From contig JAMQPJ010000009.1 of assembly GCA_023717585.1 (NCBI GenBank), positions 1 through 8,782 on the forward strand: a stretch of 8,782 nt of DNA, written 5' to 3'. This DNA is from Thermoanaerobaculia bacterium (GTDB lineage: Bacteria; Acidobacteriota; Thermoanaerobaculia; UBA5066). The notes under the pieces are model-generated. The model did no database searches. It was given only the letters and a program-made list of their open reading frames with translations, and was not told the origin of the DNA. Position numbers and translations under genes: made by a program. This document shows positions 6,706 through 8,782 of the stretch, one piece after another. Within the stretch, counting starts at the first letter, position 1. Every line of letters begins with the position of its first letter.

Positions 6706-8538
6706 CTATCGTCCCGCCGGCGCCGCTGCCTTTGCGATTCCGTCCCCCCGCTTTGCGAGCCCCGGAATCGTGATCGGGAGCCTGCCGCCGATCGCCGTTT
6801 CGCCGAAGAGCGCCTGCACGGCGGCCGCCTGGCTGACGTCCTGACCGCCCCACGCGCAGAGGTACGTCGGAAGGTCGGGGAGATCGCGCAGCAGGTAGGG
6901 GCTTCCGAACGAGACCGCGACGACGGGCTTGCCGAGGGCGAGGATCCGAGCCAGCGCGGCGCGGCCCGGCTCGGGCACGTTGATCTTTCCCTGGCCCGAG
7001 CGGGTCCGCACGAACAGCGACACGAGGACCGCGTCGGCGTCCTTCGCCGCTTCGACGGCTGCCTTCGTCTCCTCGGGCGTCGAGCGGGGGTCGAGACGCA
7101 CCGTTTTCACGGACGGAACGCGCGTTTTGAGATCGGCCGTGAGCGGGCCGGCGGGGCCGTGCAGGGACGCTTCGTCGGCGATGACGAGGGAGAGCAGCTT
7201 CGCGCTTTTCTGGAGCGGCAGGACTCCCTTCTCCTCGCGCACGAGCGTGAGCGAACGCCGCGCGATCTCGGCCTCGAGCGCTTGAGTGGCGGCCGTATCC
7301 ACGATCTTCGCGATCTTCCCGACAAAGGGGATTCCCTTGTCGTAGAGGCTCAGGCGCTTCTTGACGTCGAGAATGCGCCTGACGCTCTCGTCGATGCGGG
7401 CCTCCTTGATCCGCCCGGATTTCACGGCCGCGCGAACGGCGGCGATCGCCGCGTCGGTGTCGTTCGACAGGAGGACCTGGTCGGCGCCCGCGAGAATCGC
7501 GCGGATCGCGGCTTCGCCCGCCTCGAAGTGCGACGTGATCGCGCCCATGCGCATCGAATCAGTCACGACGAGGCCCGTGAAGCCGAGCTCCTTGCGGAGG
7601 ACGCCCGTGACGACCGGGACCGAGACGGTCGCAGGCACGGCGCCCATCTCGACCTCGAGGCTCTCGCCGATCGCGTCCGGGCTCTTCACCGGGCTCGCGA
7701 GGACCGGAGCGGGCGTGTCGTCGAGCGCGGGGACCGACACGTGGGCGACCATCACGGACTCGGCGCCCGCCTTGATGCCGGCGCGGAACGGGACGAGCTC
7801 GACGGACTCGAGGCGCGCCCTGTCGGCGGGGACGGACGCGAGCGAACGGTGCGAGTCCGCTGCCGTGTCGCCGTGGCCGGGGAAATGCTTCAGCGTCGCG
7901 AGGACCTGTCCCGACTGCAGGCCGCGGACGGTGGCTTCGACGTAGCGCGCGACGTCCCCGGGGTCCTCTCCGAAGCTGCGGACGTTGATGACGGGGTTGT
8001 CCGGGTTGACGTTCACGTCTGCGACGGGCGCGAAAACCTGCCCGATGCCGATGGCCCGCGCCTCGCGGGCCGTCGCAGACGCGCGCTTCTCGGCGAGCGC
8101 CGGATCCCCGGTCGCGGCGACCGCCATCGCCCACGGACCGTACGTCACGTCGTCGAAACGCATCCCGAGGCCGGCCTCGAGATCGGCCGAGACGAGCAGG
8201 GGCACTCGCGCCATTTCCTGGAGCTTTCCGACGAGGACGGCGGCCTCGTAGACGTTCGACCGGAACAGGATGATGCCGCCGACGCGGTTGTCGACGACGT
8301 GGTGGCGCAGCGTCTGGAACTCCTTCGACTCCTCGCTCATGTAGATGCCGCGTGCCGGCACGACGAAGAGCTGGCCGACCTTCTCGTCGAGCGGCAGCGA
8401 AACGGCGCGCGGAGCGTCCGGCGCGAGCTGGCCGAAGTCGACGGTCACGGGGGGAAACGGGTTCCCGCCGCTGCAGGACGCGAACAGGCCGGAACTCGCG
8501 AGAAGGGCGATCAGGCGGAGAGCTTTGTGTCGCGTCAT
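6706..8538 (-). CDS. nagZ: Family 3 glycoside hydrolase, NagZ-type beta-N-acetylhexosaminidase, lipoprotein
   Basis: The 610-residue protein starts with a basic N-terminus, a hydrophobic stretch (8-20) and the lipobox-like FASC ending at C22, so it is probably a lipoprotein at the membrane. The catalytic TIM barrel covers about residues 47-395. It carries KHFPGHG (217-223) followed by DSH (228-230), the hallmark of GH3 N-acetylglucosaminidases, in which the Asp-His pair is the acid/base. The nucleophile is predicted as D327 in VVTDSMRMG. A GH3 C-terminal domain follows (about 420-595), as in the two-domain Bacillus NagZ and unlike the short proteobacterial form. The expected reaction is removal of terminal beta-linked N-acetylglucosamine from peptidoglycan or chitin fragments; the exact substrate is open. 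About 20 extra residues (281-303) precede the expected PATVS segment. The ATG overlaps the lysA stop (ATGA), suggesting coupled translation; the sensor kinase gene starts 15 nt downstream. Confidence 0.9.
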   Translation of the reverse strand: MTRHKALRLIALLASSGLFASCSGGNPFPPVTVDFGQLAPDAPRAVSLPLDEKVGQLFVVPARGIYMSEESKEFQTLRHHVVDNRVGGIILFRSNVYEAAVLVGKLQEMARVPLLVSADLEAGLGMRFDDVTYGPWAMAVAATGDPALAEKRASATAREARAIGIGQVFAPVADVNVNPDNPVINVRSFGEDPGDVARYVEATVRGLQSGQVLATLKHFPGHGDTAADSHRSLASVPADRARLESVELVPFRAGIKAGAESVMVAHVSVPALDDTPAPVLASPVKSPDAIGESLEVEMGAVPATVSVPVVTGVLRKELGFTGLVVTDSMRMGAITSHFEAGEAAIRAILAGADQVLLSNDTDAAIAAVRAAVKSGRIKEARIDESVRRILDVKKRLSLYDKGIPFVGKIAKIVDTAATQALEAEIARRSLTLVREEKGVLPLQKSAKLLSLVIADEASLHGPAGPLTADLKTRVPSVKTVRLDPRSTPEETKAAVEAAKDADAVLVSLFVRTRSGQGKINVPEPGRAALARILALGKPVVAVSFGSPYLLRDLPDLPTYLCAWGGQDVSQAAAVQALFGETAIGGRLPITIPGLAKRGDGIAKAAAPAGR

Positions 8539-8782
8539 TTCGTCTCGTCCCGGAACAGGTCCTCGAACGTCCCCCGGCGGCGGATGAGCGTCGCCGTGTC
8601 GCCGTCGACGAGCACCTCCGCGGGAAGCGGCCGGGCGTTGTACGTCGACGCCATCGCGAAGCCGTAGGCGCCCGCGTCGAGAAAGGCGACGAAGTCCCCG
8701 GCCCGGGGCCGCGGGAGGCGGCGCTCCGCGGCCAGAATGTCGCCGGTCTCGCAGACGTCGCCCGCGACGTCGAGAAGCTCGG
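8535..8782 (-). CDS. lysA: Diaminopimelate decarboxylase, C-terminal part (partial, 5' end outside window)
   Basis: The last 81 residues are visible. The enzyme is a PLP-dependent, fold-type III decarboxylase that turns meso-diaminopimelate into L-lysine and CO2, the final step of bacterial lysine synthesis, in the cytoplasm. The fragment has CETGDIL (residues 10-16 of the fragment), the conserved CE(S/T)GD motif whose Cys and Glu come from one subunit of the dimeric active site. It also has DAGAYGFAMASTYN (35-48), whose Tyr contacts the cofactor phosphate in the family, and AEVLVDG (54-60) typical of the end of the barrel-capping domain. The tail (TFEDLF) matches normal LysA ends, so the C-terminus is complete. 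Its TGA overlaps the ATG of the following glycosidase gene by 4 nt. The related arginine and ornithine decarboxylases share this fold, but the motif set fits LysA best. Confidence 0.88.
   Translation of the reverse strand, partial: ELLDVAGDVCETGDILAAERRLPRPRAGDFVAFLDAGAYGFAMASTYNARPLPAEVLVDGDTATLIRRRGTFEDLFRDETK

Noticed and set aside
3475..8667. A plus-strand open frame of 1730 codons lying opposite the regulator, kinase, glycosidase and lysA genes
   Set aside because: It is aligned codon-on-codon with the kinase and glycosidase genes, so it would be closed only by TTA, CTA or TCA codons on the sense strand, which these high-GC genes do not use. Its translation is Arg/Glu/Gly-rich without recognisable domains, while the minus strand encodes clear families.

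Overview
The window comes from a high-GC bacterium. All six genes are on the minus strand, so transcription runs from the right edge to the left edge. The gene types suggest a Gram-negative, environmental organism: a secreted CSLREA/beta-helix protein with an IPTL-CTERM-like tail, a two-component sensor with two large propellers, a lipoprotein NagZ-type glycosidase, and an amidohydrolase with an NTF2-like front domain. Acidobacteriota (Thermoanaerobaculia-like) is my best guess. It rests on gene style only; no marker gene is present, so it is a low-confidence inference.

Layout in transcription order. (1) 8782-8535: last 81 codons of diaminopimelate decarboxylase (lysA), cut by the window edge. 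(2) 8538-6706: family 3 glycoside hydrolase of the beta-N-acetylhexosaminidase (NagZ) type with a lipoprotein signal; its ATG overlaps the lysA stop by 4 nt. (3) 6690-3619: a 1023-residue histidine kinase with about 14 propeller blades, a Y_Y_Y domain, one membrane helix and a HisKA_3/HATPase core, starting 15 nt after gene 2. (4) 3569-2919: its likely partner, a NarL/FixJ-type response regulator, 49 nt further on. (5) 2792-585: a secreted right-handed beta-helix protein, after a 126-bp gap with overlapping inverted repeats. (6) 532-1: the N-terminal 177 residues of a secreted amidohydrolase, cut by the left edge.

Genes 1-4 are packed like an operon. It joins the last step of lysine synthesis (which consumes meso-diaminopimelate, a wall building block), a wall-recycling type glycosidase and a periplasmic sensing system. 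A link between wall or glycan breakdown and gene expression is therefore a reasonable hypothesis, but the sequence does not prove it. The beta-helix gene may have its own expression control. No RNA genes, insertion sequences, CRISPR arrays or prophage parts were seen, and no gap between genes exceeds 126 bp. I found no clearly new biological system; the most worthwhile leads are the operon grouping and the dyad-rich gap at 2793-2918.
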